A stretch of 6,115 bases of DNA from Pseudomonadota bacterium (GTDB lineage Bacteria; Desulfobacterota; Desulfobacteria; Desulfobacterales; Desulfobacteraceae), in contig JAHJDU010000037.1 in assembly GCA_018812385.1 (NCBI GenBank), forward strand, positions 1 to 6,115, given 5' to 3'. The notes below the pieces were generated by a model. The model did not search any database and was not told where the DNA came from. It saw only the letters and a list, made by a program, of their open reading frames with translations. A program made the translations under genes and the position numbers. Shown here piece after piece: positions 1-6,044 of this stretch (positions are counted from its first letter, which is position 1; every line of letters starts with the position of its first letter).

Positions 1-41
1 TCAATTTCATCATCGCCAAACTGGTATTTTGATACATCCAT
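1..41 (-). CDS. Possible N-terminus of an unknown gene (13 codons visible)
   Basis: An ATG at 41-39 opens a frame that runs off the left edge and reads MDVSKYQFGDDEI. It is preceded by TTGGAG (48-53 on the plus strand, reversed) with a 6-nt spacer, which is a credible ribosome binding site. A second in-frame ATG at 47-45 touches the GGAG and is a poorer start. Codon choice looks ordinary. I do not recognise the peptide and 13 residues are too few to name a family. It lies beyond the point where recD2 loses homology, so it may not come from the same genome as the rest of the window. Confidence 0.25.
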   Translation of the reverse strand, partial: MDVSKYQFGDDEI

Positions 42-178
42 AAGCATCTCCAAGTCATTTGAGTAATTGGTTGCATCATGTATGTATCAATGATCATAAT
101 GAATGTCTATAATTTTGTTTTTTATTTTGAATACCTGTGCCTGCAAATAATGTGCCTGAAAAACCAAAGTTGGAGTAC
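42..178 (-). other. Unassigned sequence beyond the recD2 break
   Basis: This stretch does not continue RecD2 in any frame. The recD2 frame is open to a TAA at 122-124 but encodes unrelated residues. A second minus-strand frame is open from 182 to a TGA at 87-89 and ends KNKIIDIHYDH; the third frame is also open across most of it and ends NYRHSL. Because all frames are partly open, I cannot say which, if any, is coding. It could be the end of an unknown gene plus the leader of the reading frame that starts at 41. No RNA gene, repeat or terminator is evident. Confidence 0.35.
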
Positions 179-2047
179 TATATCAATAATTTTGCCGATA
201 TCCCCATTATAGGTATGCTTGTCATAATTATTGCGGATCTGCATCACCTTGTCTGAAATTTTAAACTCCCTGTTTCCCCTTTGGATCATTACTTTGTTTG
301 GATTCAAAATTTTCTGAAGTTCATGATTCAGGTTGGCAGCCCCGACAATACCTTTGTGCATGGGGGTTAAAACCTGGATGTCATCTACTGGATCAACCTT
401 AAATTTGTCTGGTATTCTGTTTTGTACCAGGTCAATAATAGTGTTTAAAACCTCTTCCGGGGTCTGTTTTTGAACAAAATAAAAATCCCCTTTCTTATCA
501 TCATTTACCACCACGGGAAACATACCCTTATTGATCCTGTGGGCATTGACAACAATCAGACTCTTTTTGGCCTGCCGAAAAATCGTATCAAGCTCAACAA
601 CGCTGAAGGTATTGGACACGATCAAATCATTCAATACATTTCCCGGACCCACTGAAGGTAATTGATTGACATCTCCAACAAAAATAAGGGTGGCCTCTTT
701 TGGAACAGCCTTTAAAAGATGATGCATAAGAACTATATCAATCATGGAGGCTTCATCAATAATCAGCACATCACATTTTAAAGGATTTTGAGTGTTCTTT
801 TTAAAGCCGGCTTCCTTCATGGAATAATCAAGCATCCTGTGGATGGTCTGGGCTCTTGTCCAGGTGGATTCACTCATTTTTTTGGCAGCTCTTCCCGTGG
901 GAGCGGCAAGTAAAATTTCTGCACCTGCTTTTTTTAAAATTTTAATAATGGCATTGATAATGGTGGTTTTCCCCGTACCAGGACCGCCTGTAATAATTAA
1001 GACCTTTTCTTCCAAAGATTTTTTAACTGCCTCTTCCTGGTTTTTAGCAAGTGTTATCTTAATCTGCCCTTTAACCCATTCAATGGCTTTGTCTGAATCA
1101 ATTTTTCTAACACTTTTGCAAGAATTTTTAAGTCGTTTAAAATTATCAACAATTCCTGTCTCACAAACATGAAATTTGTTTAAAAAAACAAGTTTATTAT
1201 TTTCTTGCCCTCCCCCTATATCTTCATTGATATTCTCATTAATATTTTCAATAACAATCCGGCCTGCTAAAAAAGACTCTGCAATTGCCTTTAAAACAAT
1301 CTGTTTTTCTACTTCCAGCATTTGTTGAATTTTCTGACACAGCTCATCATAGGGGTAACAGACATGGCCATCATCAGCCAGCTTGTGCAGCACATATTCA
1401 AGTCCTGCTTCAATGCGTTGGGGGGCATGCTTTTCCATGCCAAGTTTTTCTGCAATACTATCTGCTATGGTGAACCCTATGCCAAAAATATCCTGGGCAA
1501 GCCTGTAAGGATTTTCCTTCACAATATAAATGGCATCCTGTCCATAAGCTTTAAAAATCTTTACAGCATAGGCTGCACTGACCCCCTGGGATTGCAAAAA
1601 CAACATCACTGATCTGACTTCCTTTTGCTCTTCCCAGGCCTGTTGAATCATCTCAACTCTTTTTTTACCGATACCCTCAACTTGAGAAAGCTTGTCAATG
1701 CTGTTTTCAATGATATCCAGTGACTTTGTACCAAACTGCTTTACAATCCGTTTGGCCATTACAGGTCCGATCCCTTTAATCAGGCCTGACCCCAGGTATT
1801 TTTGAATGCCGAGCTGGGTGGCAGGGACAAGAGTTTTATATTGATGAACCTGTAATTGATTGCCAAATTTGGGATGGATGATCCATTTTCCTTTTAATTC
1901 AACAATTTCACCTGGGATTGGATTCACCATATTCCCTACAATGGTCACAAGTTCCCTTTCACCTTTTACCTTGAGTTTGCACACAAAAAATGCATTTTCT
2001 TCATTTGAAAAGGTGACACGTTCAATATGTCCTGTTAATTGTGCCAT
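122..2047 (-). CDS. recD2: RecD2-type 5'-3' DNA helicase, C-terminally truncated
   Basis: This encodes an SF1B ATP-dependent helicase of the RecD2 family, cytoplasmic, linked to DNA repair in bacteria that use it without RecBC. Visible in order: an N-terminal OB-like domain (residues 1-75), helix-hairpin-helix segments (GIGPVMAKR at 92-100, VEGIGKKR at 123-130, FGIGFTIAD at 188-196), Walker A GGPGTGKTT (354-362), motif Ia AAPTGRAA (381-388), Walker B LIIDEASM (428-435), motif III VGDVNQLPSVGPG (457-469) and motif IV FRQA (490-493). The SH3-like insertion begins around NNYDK and NGDIG (606-618). From about residue 623 (near 179) the sequence is unrelated and stops 18 codons later. Motifs V/Va (HKSQGSE type) and VI (YTAVTRA type) are absent, so as written the product should be inactive. 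The usual length is roughly 720-750 residues; this reads 641. ATG at 2047 is the earliest possible start because an in-frame TGA lies two codons upstream. The recD2 identity is firm; the 3' end is not trustworthy. Confidence 0.9.
   Translation of the reverse strand: MAQLTGHIERVTFSNEENAFFVCKLKVKGERELVTIVGNMVNPIPGEIVELKGKWIIHPKFGNQLQVHQYKTLVPATQLGIQKYLGSGLIKGIGPVMAKRIVKQFGTKSLDIIENSIDKLSQVEGIGKKRVEMIQQAWEEQKEVRSVMLFLQSQGVSAAYAVKIFKAYGQDAIYIVKENPYRLAQDIFGIGFTIADSIAEKLGMEKHAPQRIEAGLEYVLHKLADDGHVCYPYDELCQKIQQMLEVEKQIVLKAIAESFLAGRIVIENINENINEDIGGGQENNKLVFLNKFHVCETGIVDNFKRLKNSCKSVRKIDSDKAIEWVKGQIKITLAKNQEEAVKKSLEEKVLIITGGPGTGKTTIINAIIKILKKAGAEILLAAPTGRAAKKMSESTWTRAQTIHRMLDYSMKEAGFKKNTQNPLKCDVLIIDEASMIDIVLMHHLLKAVPKEATLIFVGDVNQLPSVGPGNVLNDLIVSNTFSVVELDTIFRQAKKSLIVVNAHRINKGMFPVVVNDDKKGDFYFVQKQTPEEVLNTIIDLVQNRIPDKFKVDPVDDIQVLTPMHKGIVGAANLNHELQKILNPNKVMIQRGNREFKISDKVMQIRNNYDKHTYNGDIGKIIDIVLQLWFFRHIICRHRYSK
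176..185. other. Approximate breakpoint where RecD2 homology ends
   Basis: The RecD2 frame is normal through NGDIGKIIDI (Ile codon at 179-181) and then becomes VLQLWFF and other residues that do not fit the family. The alternative minus-strand frame downstream is closed by a TGA at 183-185, so a change of source sequence near here explains both facts better than one frameshift does. The exact base is uncertain by perhaps 10-20 nt. Confidence 0.6.
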
Positions 2048-2141
2048 TTTAGATCATTTATTCCTGAAAAGTTTTCTGAGCCCAACTCTTAGGGCTTAAT
2101 CGGGAAAATTGGCGGTTTTCCGTGGGGCAGTAAATGGTTTT
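2048..2141 (-). promoter_or_regulatory. recD2 leader and presumed promoter region
   Basis: This is the only non-coding space between the upstream terminator and recD2, so the recD2 promoter should be here (inference). I see no convincing sigma-70 hexamer pair; the best is TTGGGC, a 17-nt gap and AATAAA, which is weak and would place transcription start almost at the ATG. Seen directly: a 5-bp hairpin AGCCC/GGGCT (2079-2083 with 2092-2096, 8-nt loop), an imperfect hairpin at 2101-2122, and AGGAA about 13 nt before the recD2 ATG, which is a distant ribosome binding site. A three-codon frame ATG ATC TAA ends one base before the recD2 start. Confidence 0.35.
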
Positions 2142-2195
2142 GTAAAAACAAAAGCGCATCCCAAGACCTTTAAGACAAGTCCTGGAATGCGCTTT
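2142..2195 (-). terminator. Rho-independent terminator of the Qrc-like operon
   Basis: On the minus-strand transcript a 19-bp stem (5' arm 2195-2177, 3' arm 2169-2151) closes a 7-nt loop (2176-2170). Nine outer pairs are perfect (AAAGCGCAT with ATGCGCTTT) and the inner ten include three G-T wobbles and no mismatch. The stem runs into TTTTGTTTTT (2153-2144). It lies 35 nt after the stop of the 52-residue gene, so it ends that operon and separates it from recD2. In the plus direction the run after the stem is only TTTATT, so it is mainly one-directional. Confidence 0.88.
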
Positions 2196-2230
2196 ATTCA
2201 AGTATACAACTTTATATTAAAAATCACTGT

Positions 2231-2389
2231 CTAATGATGAGACTCTCCACTATCCTTCATGGTGTCATAGGCTGCCTTTAAAATACAATATGTCATACCC
2301 GCACCCAGGATGGAAATGGCATACCAGAATCCACCAAAGAAAATTGCGTGTGCCATGTCCCATACCCATTCAAAACAAAATGGAAACAT
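2231..2389 (-). CDS. 52-residue single-helix membrane protein, last gene of the Qrc-like operon
   Basis: A 52-residue frame runs from ATG at 2389 to TAG at 2233-2231. It starts MFPFCFEWVWDMAHA and ends MKDSGESHH. It has one strongly hydrophobic segment (about residues 15-38, containing FFGGFWYAISILGAG), an aromatic, acidic N-terminus with Glu7 and Asp11, and a short polar C-terminal tail with Lys38 and Lys45. Two cysteines (5 and 35) are not a metal-binding pair. A textbook ribosome binding site (AAAGGAG, 7-nt spacer), a 25-nt gap from qrcD and the terminator 35 nt downstream all argue that it is a real gene of the operon. I do not recognise a named family. By analogy with small subunits of other respiratory complexes it may stabilise or tune the NrfD subunit, but that is inference. 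A dispensable or unrelated small protein remains possible. Confidence 0.8.
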   Translation of the reverse strand: MFPFCFEWVWDMAHAIFFGGFWYAISILGAGMTYCILKAAYDTMKDSGESHH

Positions 2390-2396
2390 AATTTTT

Positions 2397-2403
2397 CTCC
2401 TTT
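2397..2403 (-). promoter_or_regulatory. Ribosome binding site of the 52-residue gene
   Basis: AAAGGAG, the best match to the anti-Shine-Dalgarno in the window, lies 7 nt before the ATG at 2389. It fixes the start and is the main evidence that this short frame is translated. Confidence 0.85.
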
Positions 2404-2414
2404 ATAGCAGAGGT

Positions 2415-3671
2415 TTATTCTACTTCTGTTGCCGGTTCTACCGGGTTAAGTTCCTGCTCCTGGGGGAATACAGGAAGGTAACGATAGGCCAGGGCAATCA
2501 GGATAATTCCATAGGCAATGGGAAGAATTGTTGTTGCAATTTCCTGCCAGCTTGGAAAATAAAGAGCCCAGGTATCAAAACTCATTACGGGAACCGCCAT
2601 AATCTGAAGTACCATGACCCACCTGTTCAGACAGACACCAATGACACCAAGAATAATGGCCATCAGGCGCAGTGTTGGATTTTCACGGGTAGGCTTCATA
2701 ATAAGAATAGCACCTGGGATCACTCCGCATAATACAATTTCAGTAATCAAAATCCAGTATCCGTAAAAACTATTGTTTGTGTAAAAATGGCTTAGGGTAA
2801 ATCCAAGACTTGGTGCAGTTACCATTGCCCAATAAATAGTGTCAATAATCTTGGCAACGATGTAGGTGACAATCATCCATCCGGATATTTTAGCCAAAAG
2901 ATGAACCACATTATCTTTGACCAGTTTTTTACCGGTTACAACTTCTGTAATCTTAGTGACCAGAAGGGTAAAACAAGGGCCAAATGCTGCTGCCGACCAT
3001 GTAAACAAAAAGAAAGTCCAGGGCCAGATCAACAAGCCTTCTCTGACCGCAAAAGGACGACCGAACATAACCCCTGCAACACCGCCAAGAGACCCTTGAT
3101 GAAAAAAGGAAAGAAAAGCGCCCGTTGCAGCAAATACTGCCATGACACCATGCATATTATGGGCAAGGTGATGAAAAAAAGGTACTTTATTGGCCTGTCT
3201 GTTTTCAAGGATATTGGGAATAAACTCAATGGTCAATACCGCAAAATAAGCGGACAGGCAAAAGGCTACCTCTGTCAACATTGAGTGGACATTGGCATGC
3301 CAGAAAATAAACCAGCCCCGAAGCGGCTGTCCAATATCAATGGCAAGAATTAACAATGCTGAGCTATAGCAGATAAAACCGATGATAACGGCAAAATTGA
3401 TGATATTTTTCAGCTCGTCAATCTTAAAAATATATCTCAAGAGACCTGTAAAAAATGCGCCTCCACCAACAGCTATGACCGCAAGATCAGCCCAGATCCA
3501 GAGGGCAAACCCGTAGTAATCATTCATATTGGTCTGGTTCAGGCCTTTCCACCAGATGAGGCCCATGGCAAAAACGCCCCAGAGAAGTATGGCACCAACG
3601 ATGGCTATCCCAATGGTAAACTTTGGAAATGAGCAGCGTTTTGCACCTTCAGGTATTAATGCAGCATCCAT
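2415..3671 (-). CDS. qrcD: NrfD/PsrC-family membrane subunit, QrcD-like menaquinone reductase subunit
   Basis: This encodes a 418-residue integral membrane protein of the NrfD family, the quinone-reacting subunit of molybdopterin and ferredoxin respiratory complexes. Ten hydrophobic helices can be counted (about 18-40, 55-80, 88-112, 125-150, 170-190, 215-240, 258-280, 303-325, 335-358 and 378-400). Ten helices and about 410 residues fit QrcD, whereas shorter NrfD types have eight or nine. Charged or polar residues in or near helices include Asp62, Asp112, His125, His129, Glu134 and Glu311, candidates for the quinone site or a proton path (inference). There is no cleavable signal peptide. ATG at 3671 has TTAGGAG 9 nt upstream and lies 33 nt after qrcC. 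In characterised Qrc it takes electrons from QrcC to menaquinone and contributes to energy conservation. Another complex of the same superfamily with this subunit order is the main alternative. Confidence 0.85.
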   Translation of the reverse strand: MDAALIPEGAKRCSFPKFTIGIAIVGAILLWGVFAMGLIWWKGLNQTNMNDYYGFALWIWADLAVIAVGGGAFFTGLLRYIFKIDELKNIINFAVIIGFICYSSALLILAIDIGQPLRGWFIFWHANVHSMLTEVAFCLSAYFAVLTIEFIPNILENRQANKVPFFHHLAHNMHGVMAVFAATGAFLSFFHQGSLGGVAGVMFGRPFAVREGLLIWPWTFFLFTWSAAAFGPCFTLLVTKITEVVTGKKLVKDNVVHLLAKISGWMIVTYIVAKIIDTIYWAMVTAPSLGFTLSHFYTNNSFYGYWILITEIVLCGVIPGAILIMKPTRENPTLRLMAIILGVIGVCLNRWVMVLQIMAVPVMSFDTWALYFPSWQEIATTILPIAYGIILIALAYRYLPVFPQEQELNPVEPATEVE

Positions 3672-3680
3672 ATTTATTCA

Positions 3681-3687
3681 CTCCTAA
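3681..3687 (-). promoter_or_regulatory. Ribosome binding site of qrcD
   Basis: TTAGGAG lies 9 nt before the ATG at 3671, within the 33-nt gap after qrcC. It supports that ATG as the start and independent translation initiation for the membrane subunit. Confidence 0.75.
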
Positions 3688-3704
3688 ATAATGTTTTGGA
3701 TTCC

Positions 3705-4571
3705 TTAATCATTGGATAAAGTAGCCCCATGATGATTCTTAATTTTATCCCATTCACCATCCAGATAATTATCACCGGCTTTTCTTACCCATTCCCGTTC
3801 GGAAAGATAATAAATTTTCGGATTGGTACCAAGTCTTTCAAGAAGTCTGAATATTTTAGGATTTCTTGATTTTCCGGCAATATGCTTGTTTCTTGAATCC
3901 GGGTGAGGATCAGGTTTAACAATCTGATGAACCTGATGCGCAGGATTATTAAGATCTCCGAATACAATAGCACCAGAAGGACAAGCTGTAGTGCAGGCCG
4001 TCTGATAATTCTCTTCAGCAATTTCATCCTTGTTGCCTTCTGCATATGCCTGATCCCTTGCAGCCTGGTATCGGTGGTAACAAAAACTGCATTTTTCCAC
4101 GACCCCTCTCATTCTTGGAGATACATTGGGGCTCAGGTAGTTTTCCATGCCTTTAGGCCATTTGGGATCCCACCAGTTAAAATACCTTGCATGATAGGGA
4201 CAAGCTCCCATGCAATATCTGCATCCAAAACAGCGTGTATAAATCTGGCTGACAATTCCTGTATCATAGCCATAGTCTGTAGCAACGGCAGGACAAACGG
4301 AAACGCAGGGTGAATGACCATGATTCCCTTTTCCTCCGCAATGCTGACAAGGCCTTGGCATATATACGACTTCAGTATCAGGAAAGGATTTACCATTGGT
4401 TAATTTATAAACACGCATCCAGGTGATGCTATCCTTTTTATTGGATTCATCCTCCTTAAACGGAACATTATTTTCTGACATGCACGAAACCATGCAGGAA
4501 CCACAGCCTGTGCATTTATCCAGATCAATAACCATTCCGAACTTATGTGCTTTATTATTTTCTTGTTTCAT
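3705..4571 (-). CDS. qrcC: Four-cluster ferredoxin subunit, QrcC-like
   Basis: This is an iron-sulfur electron-transfer subunit of the NrfC/PsrB type, which connects the molybdopterin-family subunit to the NrfD subunit. With the ATG at 4571 it has 288 residues. All sixteen cluster cysteines are visible in four groups: C20, C23, C26, C30; C75, C78, C89, C93 (a long loop with histidines separates the pairs); C114, C117, C120, C124; and C161, C164, C193, C197. Four cubane clusters are therefore predicted and no ligand is missing. There is no signal peptide; related ferredoxins are often exported by riding with a Tat-targeted partner, which here would be QrcB, whose N-terminus is not visible. A frame open to a TTG at 4589 exists, but AAAGAGG lies inside it, 6 nt before the ATG at 4571, so the shorter start is preferred. 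It lies 45 nt after qrcB and 33 nt before qrcD. The ferredoxin assignment is certain; the Qrc label rests on context. Confidence 0.9.
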   Translation of the reverse strand: MKQENNKAHKFGMVIDLDKCTGCGSCMVSCMSENNVPFKEDESNKKDSITWMRVYKLTNGKSFPDTEVVYMPRPCQHCGGKGNHGHSPCVSVCPAVATDYGYDTGIVSQIYTRCFGCRYCMGACPYHARYFNWWDPKWPKGMENYLSPNVSPRMRGVVEKCSFCYHRYQAARDQAYAEGNKDEIAEENYQTACTTACPSGAIVFGDLNNPAHQVHQIVKPDPHPDSRNKHIAGKSRNPKIFRLLERLGTNPKIYYLSEREWVRKAGDNYLDGEWDKIKNHHGATLSND

Positions 4572-4577
4572 TAAAAA

Positions 4578-4584
4578 CCTCTTT
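4578..4584 (-). promoter_or_regulatory. Ribosome binding site that decides the qrcC start
   Basis: AAAGAGG lies 6 nt upstream of the ATG at 4571. Choosing the TTG at 4589 would put this site inside the coding region and add six residues (MLKRFL) with no ribosome binding site of their own. Confidence 0.75.
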
Positions 4585-4616
4585 AGCAATTTATCCTATA
4601 ATTAAAATCTGGAAAT

Positions 4617-6044
4617 TTAAGCCTTGGAAATTTTTGCTTTAATTCCAAAGGCAGCATCCAGTCCTGAATCAGATTCAATTACCGGGCCTATTAAGTCATT
4701 TACATTAATACCCTTGTTTGAGATATATTTATTATCAAAGGTATGACCAAGGCCTTCAACCATTCCAATAACCCCCGGCATGATGCCTTCGTTAAAATTA
4801 ACCATTACACGGGCCGTGCCTATGGGTGTGGTCAGCATTGCTACCCCTCCATCCCTGAGGCCACTGGCAGTTAAAGGATTAATATCCACAACAATATCCT
4901 TACCTTTTAAAACTTTATCTGAAACCGTTTTAATGGCAAAGGGAGAAACTGAAACGCCTGCACTGATCAATCTCATATTATCGATGGGAATCAATGTGAG
5001 TTCAAAATCTCCCTGAGCCTGAACCGTTGCAGGGTTATTGGCAAGCAAAGAGATATTAACTGGCACTGATTCAGAAGGTACCTCCTCGGATATGATTGCA
5101 AACCCTTCTTCTGATAAAGAATCCCAGATGCCTGCGGCAACTTCTTTAAGGCATTCCTCATAGGTCTCCCATTCAAAACTCTGGGCAATATTTCCTTCCA
5201 ATGCTTTTGCAATAAGAATAATGGCATCTCCCGGGTTTTTCGTGTTAAATACTGGGTCAACAACAGGTTTTGTAAGCCCTACAACACTCTTTGCAAGGCC
5301 GGCACAGGATGGAACGTCTTCAAGTCGTTCAATAAAGGTATGGCTTGGCAGAATAATATCCGCTTCCATAGCAGTTTCATCAAGAAATGAAGAAAAACTC
5401 ACTACAAAAGGAATTTTCCCTAATGCCTGTTTGACACTCTTTGCATCATGCAGAGAATGGCAGGGATTTGCATTGTAAACAAAAAGAGCCTCAACAACAG
5501 GTTGGGAAGATGCATTTACCTTTTCAATAAGCTGATTCACATAAGGTGCGGCTTTAGTTTTTGCAAACCCATTTTCAGCTATGCTGTCCATTGATTCATC
5601 GGCAAACTCAAGATACTTGAGTTTAGGCTGAACAAATGCACCACCCTTTTTATTGATATTACCAACCAGGCAATTCAATGTATGAACCGCTACAAGCTCT
5701 TTTAAGCTTTGAGCCCCATCGCCTCGACCTTTACCAAAGACTGCAAGCGGCATTTTTGCTTTGGCAAACAATGTGGCGATTTTTTCAATGTCAGATGTTT
5801 TTACCCCGGTAATTTCAGCAATTTTTGATGGGGTATACTCCTTTTGAAGCAAAGCACCAAATTTGTTTAACCCGCCTTTAAAACTTGCTGTTGCAGTACT
5901 GTCAAACAGCTTGTTTTTCAAGATGACAGCACAAATACCCAGGGCCAGATCTGCCTCAGTCCCAGGTTTTACTGGAATCCATTTATCTGCATTGGCAGCA
6001 GTATTGGATAAACGCGGTTCAATTTGATAAAGTTTTGATCCCAA
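4617..6044 (-). CDS. qrcB: Molybdopterin-family oxidoreductase subunit, QrcB-like, N-terminus missing
   Basis: This is the C-terminal two-thirds of a molybdopterin oxidoreductase-family protein. Visible are the EPRLSNTAANADKW segment (residues 9-22, followed by IPVKPGTEADLALG), GNINKKGG (128-135), YNANP (190-194), the ETAMEADIILPSHTFIERLE region (223-242), and a dinucleotide-binding C-terminal domain (about 346-474) with VDINPLTASGLRDGG. In Qrc this subunit belongs to the molybdopterin family, though the purified complex was reported to lack Mo or W; it passes electrons from the cytochrome QrcA to QrcC. The expected first part, with a Tat signal, an N-terminal [4Fe-4S] site and the first cofactor-binding half, roughly 200 residues, is absent. 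The frame opens at a TTG (6044) inside sequence belonging to pspF, so that is not a real start; reliable coding begins near 6035. The stop is TAA at 4619-4617, 45 nt before qrcC. Other family members with the same partners cannot be fully excluded. Confidence 0.88.
   Translation of the reverse strand: MGSKLYQIEPRLSNTAANADKWIPVKPGTEADLALGICAVILKNKLFDSTATASFKGGLNKFGALLQKEYTPSKIAEITGVKTSDIEKIATLFAKAKMPLAVFGKGRGDGAQSLKELVAVHTLNCLVGNINKKGGAFVQPKLKYLEFADESMDSIAENGFAKTKAAPYVNQLIEKVNASSQPVVEALFVYNANPCHSLHDAKSVKQALGKIPFVVSFSSFLDETAMEADIILPSHTFIERLEDVPSCAGLAKSVVGLTKPVVDPVFNTKNPGDAIILIAKALEGNIAQSFEWETYEECLKEVAAGIWDSLSEEGFAIISEEVPSESVPVNISLLANNPATVQAQGDFELTLIPIDNMRLISAGVSVSPFAIKTVSDKVLKGKDIVVDINPLTASGLRDGGVAMLTTPIGTARVMVNFNEGIMPGVIGMVEGLGHTFDNKYISNKGINVNDLIGPVIESDSGLDAAFGIKAKISKA
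6017..6035. other. Chimeric junction with sequence shared by pspF and qrcB
   Basis: On the minus strand AAACTTTATCAAATTGAAC fits both genes: as FIKLN (with the preceding Gln-Asn codons) in the PspF frame and as KLYQIE in the QrcB frame. Upstream, only PspF makes sense; downstream, only QrcB does, since PspF would continue with Cys-Ala-Ala after LN but the sequence gives Arg. The shared stretch could extend a few bases further into 6036-6041. Confidence 0.75.

Noticed and set aside
87..89. TGA read through as selenocysteine, joining the frames on both sides into one protein
   Set aside because: The codons on both sides share a frame, and sulfate reducers do use selenocysteine, but a ribosome binding site and ATG follow at 53-39, neither side is a recognisable selenoprotein, and no clear SECIS-like stem was found after the TGA.
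1..180. A simple frameshift or sequencing error in recD2
   Set aside because: No frame in this stretch contains the expected HKSQGSE-type motif, which should fall within the available 59 codons.
99..182. FGFSGT in the third minus-strand frame resembling the C-terminal motif of ketosynthases
   Set aside because: It is not followed by the expected NAH-type continuation and the frame ends soon after in unrelated residues; a six-residue match is not evidence.
843..1172. Plus-strand frame opposite the RecD2 helicase core
   Set aside because: It overlaps conserved Walker A and B codons on the other strand and has no recognisable domain of its own.
2101..2122. The imperfect hairpin upstream of recD2 as a second terminator or riboswitch
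   Set aside because: The stem is about 7 bp with a wobble, there is no T-run in the direction of transcription, and the leader is too short for a known riboswitch.
2310..3284. Plus-strand open frames opposite qrcD (2310-2732, 2901-3284)
   Set aside because: They are rich in Cys, Lys and His from reverse-reading hydrophobic codons, show no domain, and lie opposite a clear membrane protein.
4572..4589. A six-codon longer qrcC starting at TTG 4589
   Set aside because: The Shine-Dalgarno AAAGAGG lies within these codons and is correctly spaced for the ATG at 4571; the extension has no ribosome binding site of its own.
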